A stretch of DNA of 64,000 nucleotides from Schizosaccharomyces osmophilus (taxonomy: Eukaryota; Ascomycota; Schizosaccharomycetes; Schizosaccharomycetales; Schizosaccharomycetaceae): contig NC_079238.1 in assembly GCF_027921745.1 (NCBI RefSeq), positions 2,790,001-2,854,000 of the forward strand, in the 5' to 3' direction. The position numbers and the translations under genes are program-made. Within the stretch, counting starts at the first letter, position 1. The number at the start of each line of letters is the position of its first letter. Below are positions 11,101 through 21,412 of this stretch, piece after piece. The notes below the pieces were generated by a model, which was given only the letters and a program-made list of their open reading frames with translations, did not search any database and had not been told where the DNA came from.

Positions 11101-13776
11101 ATGTTTGACGGAGGATATGCTCAAAAAATGAACTTTAGCGGTTCTGACTCGGGAACAACAAGAACACCGGACTTGTATGGACAAGGCAATAGCGGCCAGT
11201 TTCCCTCCTATCCCTCTAATAATTACCAGCTCTCATCATCGTCTAGACCGCAAATGGAAGGAAATCCAGGATATTCTGAGATGATGTTGCAAACGCGCCC
11301 GCCAGCGACAACACAGGGATTTCCATACGGCTCTTCAGGTACAACTGAAGGGGTACCTTCGGTACCATCCATACACATGGGAGAAACTAACCAGTTTACT
11401 TCTGCTCCTATGGCTTCTGCTGGTATGAAGCATGCGTCGCCGTCTATGCCACCTATGGCTTCATCCATTCAGCAGCAACAACATCAACAAATGTTACAAA
11501 GGCAACTTTATCTAAAAAGTCAAATGGAATCAGCAAATACTACGTTTGAACCCTCTTCTCAAAACAACCCTGAGTACCCCCCAAACACATTTCCTAACCA
11601 AAGTATGGGTGCCTCATCCTCCAGATCTCCTTCGATGGCGCCTGGTGTGCCTAACAATTCCAGTCCTCCAAACAGAAATAGCAACTCAAATCCTTCAGAT
11701 GTTGCTGAAAATTACAACAAATTTATGGTCAGTTTATTAAGTTTTATGGCGAAGCGTGGAACTCCGTTGAAGAATTATCCATCAATTGATGGATCTCCTA
11801 TAAATCTTATGATGCTTTATGCTCTCGTTATGCGCACAGGTGGCTCTAGGCGAGTAACAAGCTTAAAATTATGGCCCAAAGTTGCTGCTTCTCTTGGAAT
11901 CACTAATCCAAAAACAGTTCCCCTCTTGTATCAGCAATATAACAATTGCCTTCTTCCCTATGAAGAAGCATGGGCCCGTGCCCACCAACAAAAGCTTCGG
12001 TTAGAAAATCAAAATCAAACTCAAAATGAAAACCAAACTTCTTATTCGGAAGACCCAAGAATACTCACCTCTAGACAAGCATCCGTGCCGAAGATGGCAT
12101 CCCACGTACAAATACCAAATCCTAAAAGTGAAACACCGTCTCTGAATGTACCTTCATACATGACTGCTAACTATAAACCGTCACCCTCTCCTACTGCTGT
12201 ACCCCAACGAAGCGGCTCAATCCCACTTAACCCTTCTGGTAATGAAAAAAGCAAACCTTTTGCCTCCAATGTTTCGACACCCTTACCATCCGTATCCAAC
12301 CGACCTCCTCCAGCCGAACTTAGCGTTGAATCTCGTATTTACAATCCCATAAAAATAGACTTGGCGGGAACAACTGCTGGATTTCCTTTGCATCTTTCTA
12401 GCGCTCATCGCATTGATGAGTCCTTAATGCACTTGAAAATGCCATCTATTTCAAACTTAGGCTGCATAAACATTCATGCGCTATCCATGAGTCTCTTATC
12501 TACACTTTCTGGTGAAATGACTTACTCCCTCAATGTTTTACTTCTTTTGACGAATGATAGACAAGAAGTGGTGCATCTAGCGAAATGCGAGGAAGTAATT
12601 GATGCGTTGGTGGAAGTTGGATGGAACTGCTTGGATATATTGACTGAAAGACTTGCATCGGAATCAAATCAAAACCTTCACAACGAAAGGCCATCTTATA
12701 GGCATCTATTGCTAGAATGCATACAAGAGAATAACCTTCAAAAGATTCGGCCAGACAGCGGAGCTGAAGCTTGCCCTACTGATGAAAGAAAAAGTCGTGA
12801 ATTGACAGAGCAACACTTGCTTGCAGTATGTATAATATTTCGTAACATGTCTCTTGTTGACGAAACTATAATGAACCGTTGTCACGGATCTGAGTTTTTC
12901 AGCTTTTTAATGCGATTAATTCGGCTATTGAATCGTGGTGAGTCTTATTTGCTACCGTCCAAGCGTGCCATGTTAGATCTTCATAAAGACGTTTTGCTAT
13001 TACTTTCACAAGTGTCGCATAATATAGTGTTACCAAACATGGAATCTGCTTTGCAAATATTACATTTTATTTTAGCGTTTTCTCCTATAACGAAGAGATA
13101 TATCAAGCGAAATGGTTTGGAAACGGAACACTCCCAAAAATTTCCGTTAGACGTTCCTAATTATACCCCTTTCACACACCCCTATGTGGGACCCTCTATA
13201 GCTGTGTACGCAAAGTTGTTAGCTCGGGACACTACCAACAAAATCTTTTTTCAGACGGTCTTTGACCGAAATCCTGCTCTTCTAGACCTGACATTTCTCT
13301 TCCTTGCCTCCGTTATCCCAAAGTTCAATAGACAGTGTTTAAAGCTTTGCGAAAAGCGTCTACCATTGTTACAGCATGCCTTTTTATGTTTAGAAAACAC
13401 TGTATCGTTTATACGAGAACCATCCCAGGCGGTGTTTTGGTGTAACATTGGCGATGGTTTTTTTGCTTCTCTCATTCGTTTGTTAATTCTATTATCCGGT
13501 CATCCATCTCTTAATCCCGTTTTTCCTCCCGATGTTCCTGCCCGAACGAGCACGAATCCCTTCCGCTATATCATTCAAAATGGGATATTATGTGCAAAGA
13601 AGCTCTACCATTTAGCATGCTCGATCAATGCCCCAATTACCTCTTTCCCAAAAGGCGAAACTATTCTAGCGATCCTTCTTGCTCCTACCACCGACCGAAC
13701 GTTTTTGAAAGACCTATCAACTATATTGGATAAAGACCTTGAGGAACAACTATCTTTTAATAATAACTTTGAATAA
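11101..13776 (+). CDS. sol1: SWI/SNF complex subunit Sol1 (ARID domain, Swi1-like)
   Basis: Sol1 is the fission yeast Swi1/ARID1-type subunit of the SWI/SNF remodelling complex. It is a single exon of 891 aa. Residues 1-200 are low-complexity Ser/Pro/Gln/Asn-rich with a short Gln/His run, typical of Swi1-type activating regions. An ARID DNA-binding domain spans about residues 202-297 (AENYNKFMVSLLSFM to SLGITNPKTV). After a second disordered linker, residues 420-890 are a helical, armadillo-like region as in ARID1/Swi1. The ATG at 11101 is followed by a second Met at residue 10, so the exact start is uncertain by nine residues. Its closest neighbours in role are other SWI/SNF subunits encoded elsewhere. 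Confidence 0.88.
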   Translation: MFDGGYAQKMNFSGSDSGTTRTPDLYGQGNSGQFPSYPSNNYQLSSSSRPQMEGNPGYSEMMLQTRPPATTQGFPYGSSGTTEGVPSVPSIHMGETNQFTSAPMASAGMKHASPSMPPMASSIQQQQHQQMLQRQLYLKSQMESANTTFEPSSQNNPEYPPNTFPNQSMGASSSRSPSMAPGVPNNSSPPNRNSNSNPSDVAENYNKFMVSLLSFMAKRGTPLKNYPSIDGSPINLMMLYALVMRTGGSRRVTSLKLWPKVAASLGITNPKTVPLLYQQYNNCLLPYEEAWARAHQQKLRLENQNQTQNENQTSYSEDPRILTSRQASVPKMASHVQIPNPKSETPSLNVPSYMTANYKPSPSPTAVPQRSGSIPLNPSGNEKSKPFASNVSTPLPSVSNRPPPAELSVESRIYNPIKIDLAGTTAGFPLHLSSAHRIDESLMHLKMPSISNLGCINIHALSMSLLSTLSGEMTYSLNVLLLLTNDRQEVVHLAKCEEVIDALVEVGWNCLDILTERLASESNQNLHNERPSYRHLLLECIQENNLQKIRPDSGAEACPTDERKSRELTEQHLLAVCIIFRNMSLVDETIMNRCHGSEFFSFLMRLIRLLNRGESYLLPSKRAMLDLHKDVLLLLSQVSHNIVLPNMESALQILHFILAFSPITKRYIKRNGLETEHSQKFPLDVPNYTPFTHPYVGPSIAVYAKLLARDTTNKIFFQTVFDRNPALLDLTFLFLASVIPKFNRQCLKLCEKRLPLLQHAFLCLENTVSFIREPSQAVFWCNIGDGFFASLIRLLILLSGHPSLNPVFPPDVPARTSTNPFRYIIQNGILCAKKLYHLACSINAPITSFPKGETILAILLAPTTDRTFLKDLSTILDKDLEEQLSFNNNFE

Positions 13777-15563
13777 TTAGTTGCTTCCTATTCATGTTGA
13801 TCTATTTTTGTTAATATTATTTCCTTCTCTTCATTCGTTGCATTCGCTTCATTTTATCTCTAACTAGTACTTTCATGCTCCTTTATTTCCCCATAAATGA
13901 AAATAGTGTTGTGTATACTTCTAAACACACAAATACACAAGCCCTTCTGGTTTAAATAATTATGCTTACGTTTTACTACTGGCATACAACAACAACTTAG
14001 TTTATAAAAAAAAGAAAAATTTATTATAAAGAAATCGACAAACAACTAACATCAGACATCCAAAGGAAGGACTATGGCCGTCATTTGCGACAAGATTGGG
14101 TTCGATGTCGCTCCGTGAAAACTGCGAATGTTTATTGGAAATTTCATCACCTGTCAGTCTTTGTCGATACTTTTTTCCATCACCCACAACAACTAAGCAC
14201 ATCTAAGACAAACTAAAGCTAACTGACAAAACTTTCATTGTCAAAAACTGGAAAAGAAAAGAACAGAATCCAAAACTCGCTCGTATAGGAGCAGCTACCA
14301 CGATTTATTCGATCATACACGCTTCTATATCAATACAGGAATACCGATACCTCAAACACTTTACGAGTTTGAAAAGTTTAAAACTTTCATGATCCCATCG
14401 CAAAAGCACACCTGAAAAAAGTTAGTAATGGGTTGGCAGTAAAGATCACCAAATGAAAAACGAGAGAATCAGACACCTAAAATACTGGCAAGTATTACCT
14501 CTTTCGGGAAAAAAAAATTGAAAGAGGCGTGTTGTATCGTCATAGTCGATAGGACGGGTAAAGAAGACGCATATTAATATCATCAGGCTTTCTCGTTCTT
14601 CAATAGGATTGGAATAACTTACCTCTACAGACAAGTTTACCGAGAATCCAAAATTTTAGGTTTTCCAAAAATCACAAAAATTTAATGTTTCAGCTTCACA
14701 GCGAAGTTACATCTTAATCAACAGATCGCAATGTTTTATCACTCACAATACGCAGAGCCTCCAAAGTTATCGACACATCCGTCTACGAATTACCGTTTTC
14801 ACGATACACGATTACGCGTTTCCACGATTAAGACACGTCCACCTACTCCAGCTACGGCTTAGGAATTCCAACCAGCAGCTACTCATACGCATGATCCAGC
14901 ATTTTCAAGTGCCCAACTGGCAACAACACACTCCCGTCCAAAAAAGGTCCTTACACTCATCAGTCCTCCTTACAAGAACCTTCTCGTAATGAAAACCAAA
15001 TTCAATGCATCCACAGGACTGTGTTTAGCACAGGACTGTATAATTACCAGTGAAACACTTGAAGCTGCTTAATGAAAAAAGAGGTCCTTTGCTGTCCTTA
15101 TATAGATTAAAAAACCCTAACCCTGAAAGTTCTGGAAGGAAAAACTGTGGTGAAAACAGTCCTTTGTAGCATCCATTACGTCATTGGGAATTTATCCAGC
15201 ATGGAAGAGTAGAGCAATGCACCACGCGGAATCGTAAAAGCATGTAACAGACTACAAAAGATAGCTCAGTATAGACTGTAAGGCAATTAAAGCCTTTCCG
15301 TATATGGAAATACAGAGATGCAAAAAGGCGACAATGAGAGCGGCCCTCCAACAAACTTCATACTTGTAACAAAGTATTGAACCAACAAATAGCTTTGTCG
15401 TATTCGGTTACAGAATTGTCGTTGATACAACCAACTATCCGGCTAATAAAAAAAGAGCCAACAACGAAATAAAATTTAAAACAAATATGCATACTCTATA
15501 GTACAACACGAATGTCTGTCAATTTCCCCATTGTTTACCAAAATGAAATAGCGAGTTGCGACA
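13777..15563. other. Long intergenic region and probable adn1 leader
   Basis: Nearly 1.8 kb separates sol1 from the uORF in front of adn1. I see no protein gene. It holds two telomere-like repeats (AACCCTAACCCT at 15113-15124) and a reverse-strand M26/CRE-type heptamer ATGACGT at 15184-15178. There are many short ATG frames but none looks coding. Long leaders or upstream non-coding transcripts are common for fission yeast morphogenesis regulators, so part of this is probably transcribed; that is inference. Confidence 0.4.
15113..15124. promoter_or_regulatory. Telomere-like AACCCTAACCCT motif
   Basis: Two exact vertebrate-type TTAGGG units are read on the minus strand, about 600 bp upstream of adn1. 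In fission yeast such sequences can bind Myb-type proteins such as Teb1. The motif is seen; binding is not shown. Confidence 0.35.
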
Positions 15564-15716
15564 ATGCACGGTAGACATTGCCAAAAAAATATCTTCCATC
15601 GCGCTATTCCAGCACTCCCAGCATTTTTTACATCGGCGGGACCTCAACTTCACGCTTTGCATAGAGAGCTAGAGCAATTCACTGCTTTAGCAGACAGTTA
15701 TCGAATCTCTTTATGA
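15564..15716 (+). CDS. 50-codon upstream ORF overlapping the adn1 start (ATGA)
   Basis: An ATG at 15564 opens a 50-codon frame whose TGA (15714-15716) overlaps the adn1 ATG (15713-15715) as ATGA. The peptide is not simple-sequence: it holds a Pro/Ala/Phe-rich stretch and then a probable amphipathic helix (HALHRELEQFTALADSY). The exact abutment with the main start codon is the layout used in termination-reinitiation coupling. It would mean adn1 translation depends on ribosomes finishing this uORF. I cannot tell whether the peptide itself matters. No splice sites join the two frames. Confidence 0.45.
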   Translation: MHGRHCQKNIFHRAIPALPAFFTSAGPQLHALHRELEQFTALADSYRISL

Positions 15717-16939
15717 AAAGCATGGGCACCAACTATGCATCTATGATGTTTAACAGCGGCTCCAATATTCTTGGCTATGGCGTTCTTAGACTTTTACAGT
15801 ACAATGAACAATTATCCTGCGGGTGGGAAAACACCATGAAAGAAGACATCGGATACTGGAGGAGATTTGTGCACAATTTCTTTACTGAAAAGGGAACGTT
15901 TCGATTTAATTTTGAACCCAACGCACAAAGGACTCGCGAGTCGAAGGAGTTTGAATTGTCGTATGCAGCTTTGCCGAGATTCTTCTATTTAAATTACATG
16001 GGAAACATGAGGCGAATGTCGATTGTTTTGGGTGATACGAAAGAATTCGCAATTCCTAATAATGGATATTTTGTCGAGTCCTCAAACGCAAGCCTTGTGT
16101 ATCAGTTTGCTAATGGTATACAAGTAATCATTTATGGTTGTTTGCGAGCGCACTTCCATCGTGCACCTCTTTTGAAATTGGACTCACTTGAATTCTCCGC
16201 TACCAACCATTCCGAGTATCTTCTTCGTGAACTTGTAGAAAATGCTTCTCTCGCCCAGCAGTATCAACAAGAGCGCCGGCCAGAACAGGAAAACACATCG
16301 ATTTTCCCTTCGCAAGGCAACGAACAAGCTCCGTTTTATCCTCCATATAATTTCGGTGCCAGTGCGCAACTCCCCTCAACGCCGGTGAACGAGTACGGGA
16401 TTGAACCACGAATCATGCGCTTTTTGGAAATTTCTGAAACTATTTCTGGGATGCGAGATTTAATAGCCTTTACTTTGGCTCAACGTTCAGGTCCGGCAAG
16501 TGCCCTCCAAAAGTTCGCTACAGCTTTACAGCAACAACAGCAGATGCAAAAATCTAGTGCTGCAAAGGTAGCTTTTCCGAGTAATCCCTCTGTAAATAAT
16601 CAAGTTCCTAATAACGCTGAAGCTCCATTTCCCATGGCCCCTTCCGCAGCTGCAACGGGAGGGCCTCCCGAATACCGCGTCCCTAATTACCCATCCAATT
16701 ATAATTATCACCAGTCCCAACGCGCCATGAGCACTAATTTTGATTCATCTCAATTTGCCAACCATTACCCACATCCAAACCCTCAATCGCCTGCTCCATT
16801 AATGAATCCTGCCTACACACAACCTTCTCAGAAAAGGTCCGCTACAATGTCTCCGCTGGGGGAACGCGAAAAGCAGGATGTTGATCCCTCGTTTTACCCC
16901 AATGGATCCTTGGGACCTCAGAAGCGAGCTAAAGCTTAG
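15713..16939 (+). CDS. adn1: Adn1, LDB/SEUSS-type adhesion regulator
   Basis: This 408-aa protein has a LIM-domain-binding (LDB1/SEUSS/Mfg1-type) domain over about residues 15-160. The opening LGYGVLRLLQYNEQLS and YWRRFVHNFF are characteristic, and GIQVIIYGCLRA ends the core. Such proteins are transcription co-regulators; budding yeast Mfg1 acts with Flo8 and Mss11 in filamentous growth. In fission yeast I recall this gene as adn1, whose loss reduces adhesion. The C-terminal half is disordered, Pro/Asn/Ser/Gln-rich with a short Gln run and a basic end (GPQKRAKA). The start codon is overlapped by the stop of a 50-codon uORF. The family assignment is firm; the gene name is from memory of the locus. 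Confidence 0.82.
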   Translation: MKSMGTNYASMMFNSGSNILGYGVLRLLQYNEQLSCGWENTMKEDIGYWRRFVHNFFTEKGTFRFNFEPNAQRTRESKEFELSYAALPRFFYLNYMGNMRRMSIVLGDTKEFAIPNNGYFVESSNASLVYQFANGIQVIIYGCLRAHFHRAPLLKLDSLEFSATNHSEYLLRELVENASLAQQYQQERRPEQENTSIFPSQGNEQAPFYPPYNFGASAQLPSTPVNEYGIEPRIMRFLEISETISGMRDLIAFTLAQRSGPASALQKFATALQQQQQMQKSSAAKVAFPSNPSVNNQVPNNAEAPFPMAPSAAATGGPPEYRVPNYPSNYNYHQSQRAMSTNFDSSQFANHYPHPNPQSPAPLMNPAYTQPSQKRSATMSPLGEREKQDVDPSFYPNGSLGPQKRAKA

Positions 16940-17661
16940 TTGTTTGTCAAAACAGCTTGTCCTTAATATAATGGTTATCCTTGTCACCCGTTTTTGTTAC
17001 TACTTAAATATGTTTCCTTGCCCGTTGCCTTAATTTATTCTCTCATATCTGCTTAAAGGAGGTTTTTCTGTTGATTTCATGTTTACTTATTATGGTTTCC
17101 ATTTGACGTTATTTACTGTCTCCCTACCCTTCGTTTACTCTCTTTGTTTCCTCAAAAGTCGTTCTTCTTATTTTATTTTATTTTATTTTTGTCATATTCA
17201 GTCATTACTTAGAGACAAGTATTTTCCTATCCTATTCCATATCACATTTCAGTATATTCACTTACAACATATGGAATCGTTCTCCATTTCGAGGAACATT
17301 ATTAAGTTGCAATAATTAAAAAATCTATTCCCATTTATCTTATTATTTTATTCGTTCGTCAACTGTGTTGGCAATACAATAGTTTCTATTAATATAGTCT
17401 AGCTTACAAAAGGGAAAAAGAATTATTTAGAACACGTATAAATAGAAAAAGATGATCTTTATGTCTTTATCGTGGCAAACGGACCTTATTGCCCTCTACT
17501 GTGTAAACGCGTAAGCTATGATCTTCATCTTCAGTAAACGTAGTAACCTATCTTTCACCATACACTGACTCACAGTGTAACTAGTGCTTACACTCTTAAT
17601 ATTTCTATTTTTATTTATTATCCTTATAAGAAAAAAATTATAAGCGTAAATCCTTCATTCA
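16940..17661. other. Intergenic region adn1 - R3H/G-patch gene
   Basis: This 722-bp region is pyrimidine- and AT-rich. It includes a (TTTTA)n-like tract at about 17168-17190 and one ACGCGT at 17507-17512, the MBF (MluI) box that can give G1/S expression. A single copy is weak evidence. The 78-aa frame at 17079 looks like T-rich noise. Confidence 0.4.
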
Positions 17662-19596
17662 ATGCAATCGTTCGGCGATTTGGAAGTATTGGACCAACTA
17701 GATGATGCTGACTTTTTAAACTCAAGTACCAGGATTCGTCGCTTCAAAGGGTCGAAAAAGAATGCTCATACTTTCCCTCGTAGTAAGGGCACTCGTATTT
17801 CACAATGGCCTCGCATGAGGTTTGTTCGTGCAGTGGATATCTTTAATCCTACTGAGGAAGTAAATAGAATGATTGAGGAGGAAAAAAGCAAACGAAACGC
17901 TACTTCTGACTTTAGTGGGCTTGAGTACAAGAGTAAGGCTTCTGAAGAGGAGCATCCTTACGTACAAAAAACTCCTGGCGTTCATCAAGACGTTGTTTTG
18001 TTCAAGCCTATACGCAATAACATTATCTCACGTGAAGACAAGGAACCTTCACATGCTCAAAAGAATATTCATGAAGATGCTACTGTGTACAAGCCCGTAA
18101 CTGTAACTGAAAAACAATCGGAAGAGAAGCATACCCCTCGTATAGCTTTGGACTCTCCTCGGTCCCACAAACCACATAAAGCTAAAGGTTTACAGAAAGA
18201 GAACATGGATGGAAAAAACAAAAAAGCACATAAAAATTCCGATAAACGTTTTGGTAGAGAAAAACCGTATATTCTTTCAGATACTGAGGACAATCTACCA
18301 GACGAGGACAGTACTGATACAGAATTAAAATTCAGCATGAATAAGTTTGCCGACTTGTCTATGCTTTCTGAAACTGATGAAGATGATGAATCCATGGAAG
18401 GAGATGAAGACATAGAGAGTACAAATGCGGAATCTACAGATGAAAATGGATCATCCTCTCACGAGAATTCGGATTTGCTTAATGACCAGCATGACCAGGA
18501 TTATGAATACGATGATGAAGAACTAGCAAACGTCTTGGCTGAAACCGAAAACTTAGAAGATGAAGAAGTAAATGCCTTGCTTGCTAGTGTCTTCAATGAC
18601 AGTGACGATTCAGAAATCGAAGCTTACCTAAGTGTTGGAGACACTGGCGCAAATGATTTTACACTTTATGATTACGATAGCGAAGAGGAGCCATACCAGA
18701 AAGCACCTCCGAAAGCATTATTAAAACCTTCCAAAAAAGACAACAAGAAAAAAGAAAAATCTAAGAAAGTATCTAAAAAAGAAAGGAAAGCCCAAGGGAA
18801 ACTTGAAAGAAAAGCTGGAAAGTCAATAACAAATCGACTCGCTAGTGCTTATGATGTCGATGAGGATATTGCTCAGGAGTTGGAAATGTACTCTGATCTT
18901 CAAGAACAATGGATAAAAGATCATCAAAAGAAAGCGAAGAAGCGTAATGAACGTGAAGAAAAGCGTGCACAGGGGCTTTTAGGGAAAAAATCTAGTAAGA
19001 AACTGGCTAAAAAAGCAGCAGCTTCTGACAAAGGTTCGGACCCTGATAGTCCTACTCTATCGAAAGCGGACCACGATTTTATCATGCATGCATACAAGCG
19101 GATGCAACAGTTATGTCTTTCAGGAGTGGATGAGGTTTCTCTTCCTGCATGCCGGAAATATGTGCGCCGTTTAGTTCATGAAATAGCTAACCGTCTGAAT
19201 CTCCGTTCTCAAAGCTATGGTTCTGGCAAGAAACGGTACACGGTTCTTTCGAAGACGCCCCGATTTAATTCCTCAGATATTAATAGCACATCGTTAACGA
19301 GGATTCTACATCGTGTGCAACTGTCAGTTGAAAAGCGATCAGGAATTTCCGGTAAACCAGGTAGAAAGCCCAACATTATGCTTGCTTCGAAGCGTACAGT
19401 TACCAGTGCTACAAAACTATACGAAGGCCAAGTGGTTGGTGGAGATGCTCCTGAAATCACTCGTGCTAATCCAGGTCGTCGTATGTTAGAGCGACTGGGC
19501 TGGTATGCTGGTAAAGGATTAGGACATCCAGAAAATGAAGGCTCTCATGAAAGTTTGCGTGCTATCGTGAAGACCAGTCGCAGTGGTCTAGGTTAA
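17662..19596 (+). CDS. R3H and G-patch domain protein, Sqs1-like
   Basis: This 644-aa protein carries an R3H domain at about residues 490-560 (RRLVHEIANRLNLRSQS) and a C-terminal G-patch from about 604 to the end (MLERLGWYAGKGLG). That order matches budding yeast Sqs1/Pfa1, which activates the DEAH helicase Prp43 in ribosome biogenesis and splicing. Residues 1-50 include basic RRFKGSKK. A very acidic central part (about 210-350, many DED/EE runs) precedes a Lys-rich stretch (about 350-455, KKKEKSKKVSKKERK), as in nucleolar proteins. Prp43 activation is inferred from family knowledge. I recall the locus as SPBC30B4.02c but give no symbol. Confidence 0.85.
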   Translation: MQSFGDLEVLDQLDDADFLNSSTRIRRFKGSKKNAHTFPRSKGTRISQWPRMRFVRAVDIFNPTEEVNRMIEEEKSKRNATSDFSGLEYKSKASEEEHPYVQKTPGVHQDVVLFKPIRNNIISREDKEPSHAQKNIHEDATVYKPVTVTEKQSEEKHTPRIALDSPRSHKPHKAKGLQKENMDGKNKKAHKNSDKRFGREKPYILSDTEDNLPDEDSTDTELKFSMNKFADLSMLSETDEDDESMEGDEDIESTNAESTDENGSSSHENSDLLNDQHDQDYEYDDEELANVLAETENLEDEEVNALLASVFNDSDDSEIEAYLSVGDTGANDFTLYDYDSEEEPYQKAPPKALLKPSKKDNKKKEKSKKVSKKERKAQGKLERKAGKSITNRLASAYDVDEDIAQELEMYSDLQEQWIKDHQKKAKKRNEREEKRAQGLLGKKSSKKLAKKAAASDKGSDPDSPTLSKADHDFIMHAYKRMQQLCLSGVDEVSLPACRKYVRRLVHEIANRLNLRSQSYGSGKKRYTVLSKTPRFNSSDINSTSLTRILHRVQLSVEKRSGISGKPGRKPNIMLASKRTVTSATKLYEGQVVGGDAPEITRANPGRRMLERLGWYAGKGLGHPENEGSHESLRAIVKTSRSGLG

Positions 19597-20473
19597 AATC
19601 CATTCATTTTGAATTTGATGATGACACCTTTGTTTTTTTATGACGAACATTTCTGACATGAATTATTTAATTTTCTTTTTGATATACTTTTATAGAAGCC
19701 TATGCTATCTAAACCTGTTTCTTCCGGGTCTTTTTGTACATATTACGCATTTGTTATAGAGATAACAATGAATAGTTGGGTTTGAAGCGTCTTTAAAATA
19801 TTTGTTGACTCCTGTATTTGTAAGTTTTTCATCCGGTCTTTACCATTTATGAATCTATTCCTAAATCTTTAAAGAAAAAGAAATAAAGTTGCTCATTGCA
19901 TTACACTATTTGAAAATACGTTGGTTCGTACGCATCATTAAGTTTTGTTACCGATGAATCAAAATGTAAGATCCGTGCTTTCCACGAAGTCCGTGTGTTT
20001 TCCCTTAGCACAGCACAAAAAGGTAGAAGGTGTTTAATCCTGACCTGTTGTTTCTACTCGAAACGCGTATATTTTTTTATTTCAAGGGGTTTCTATTTCA
20101 GTGAAGAGTAATTATCTGTGCCTTTTTTATCTTTTGCAATTGGCCATTTAACCCATTTATTGATCAGTCAAGGCTTGACTGCATCTTCTTCGCAATCTTT
20201 CGTTCTTTTCGTATTGTCGTTCTTTTTTTTTATGCTTCTAGATATATAGAATCTATTCTTTTCTAGGTTTCTTACACTAATCAACGCATAATTTATATTT
20301 GGATACCCGTTCATGCTTGGATAATAACGAGCGTAAATAGATCTTCGTTCTTTTTCTGAATATTCTCATTCTTTCCTTATTCACTTTCTTTTTATAACGG
20401 TTTTAGCGTTTTACAGGGACGTTATCTTTCCAAGAAATAAGTCGATTGTCTAGTATTTTGCGGCTGTGGTACT
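19597..20473. other. Intergenic region and wsc1 promoter
   Basis: This 877-bp AT-rich stretch holds one ACGCGT (MBF-type box) at 20063-20068, about 400 bp before the wsc1 ATG. I see no gene. Confidence 0.4.
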
Positions 20474-21412
20474 ATGAAGTCGTTTTATTACCGATCCCTC
20501 GCTTTGCGATTCTTGCAAATCTTTGTACTTTTTAATATAGGTAATCGCCAAGTGTATGCAGATTTGAATACGCAGTTTGGATGTTACCAGGTCGATGAAA
20601 GTTTATCCGTCAAAGGTAATTACCAATTCCTCACTCCTCAGTACTGCTATGATCATCTATGTAATGACGATCCTAATGTTGCTTTTGTTGCCGTACGCGA
20701 AAAAAATTGCTACTGCGGTAATACACTTACAGCCCAAAAGGTTGATTCTAGCAATTGTAACAAAGTATGCCCTGGTTGGGACCAGTTCAAATGTGGTGGT
20801 GACCTCTATTGGTCGGTTTACTTGACCGGTAGCGGTATTTTGCATACGTCGTCTTCTCAGAGTTCCTCTTCTACTTCTTCTACTCATTCATCCTCAAAGA
20901 CTTCCTCTACGCCGTCTTCCACGACGAGCTCAACGTCAAGTTCTGCACCATCTTCCAAACCTACTTCTTCCTCCCATTCCCCATCTTCTAGCCAGTCATC
21001 ATCTAGAATCACATCGCCCAGCTCATCATCTTCTCATATGCCAACAACTTTTTCTTCGTCCTATGTGAGATCAGTGACTCCCAGTCCCACAAGCTCATCT
21101 TCATCTTCGACGGGTTCACCAAATGGTTCTCAAGGCTCAAAGATGAATAACTCATTGAACACTGGTGCAATTGTTGGTATTGTGATTGGTTGTGTTGCTT
21201 TTGCAGTGGTTATCGCTTTATGTATTTGCCTATACTTTTGGTATAGGAAGTTTAAGGCAAGGATGAATGCTAAGGATGATATAACTTTTCCCTCCTACAA
21301 GAGTGAACTGGACTCGCGTCTTGATCCTGGCATGCTGAAAAATCGCAACTCCGCCGAATCGTTGGCCGATAGTCAAGATTACTCGAGAAGAATTTTAAGG
21401 GTCATGAATTAA
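20474..21412 (+). CDS. wsc1: Cell-wall integrity sensor Wsc1
   Basis: Wsc1 is a plasma-membrane mechanosensor that signals through Rho1 to maintain the cell wall. The 312-aa protein has an N-terminal signal peptide (about 1-30, hydrophobic LRFLQIFVLFNIG). A cysteine-rich WSC carbohydrate-binding domain follows at about 36-117 (GCYQV, YCYDHLC, NCYCGN, KCGGDLYWSVY). A Ser/Thr-rich, heavily O-mannosylated rod spans about 120-228. A transmembrane helix lies at about 232-256 (IVGIVIGCVAFAVVIALC), after which comes a cytoplasmic tail of about 55 residues. This is the complete domain order of the WSC/Mid sensor class. The ATG is the first in frame, directly before the signal peptide. Confidence 0.92.
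   Translation: MKSFYYRSLALRFLQIFVLFNIGNRQVYADLNTQFGCYQVDESLSVKGNYQFLTPQYCYDHLCNDDPNVAFVAVREKNCYCGNTLTAQKVDSSNCNKVCPGWDQFKCGGDLYWSVYLTGSGILHTSSSQSSSSTSSTHSSSKTSSTPSSTTSSTSSSAPSSKPTSSSHSPSSSQSSSRITSPSSSSSHMPTTFSSSYVRSVTPSPTSSSSSSTGSPNGSQGSKMNNSLNTGAIVGIVIGCVAFAVVIALCICLYFWYRKFKARMNAKDDITFPSYKSELDSRLDPGMLKNRNSAESLADSQDYSRRILRVMN

Noticed and set aside
19612-19665. TGATGA ... CTGA boxes after the R3H gene
   Set aside because: No terminal stem and C' / D' boxes missing; chance in AT-rich 3' UTR.
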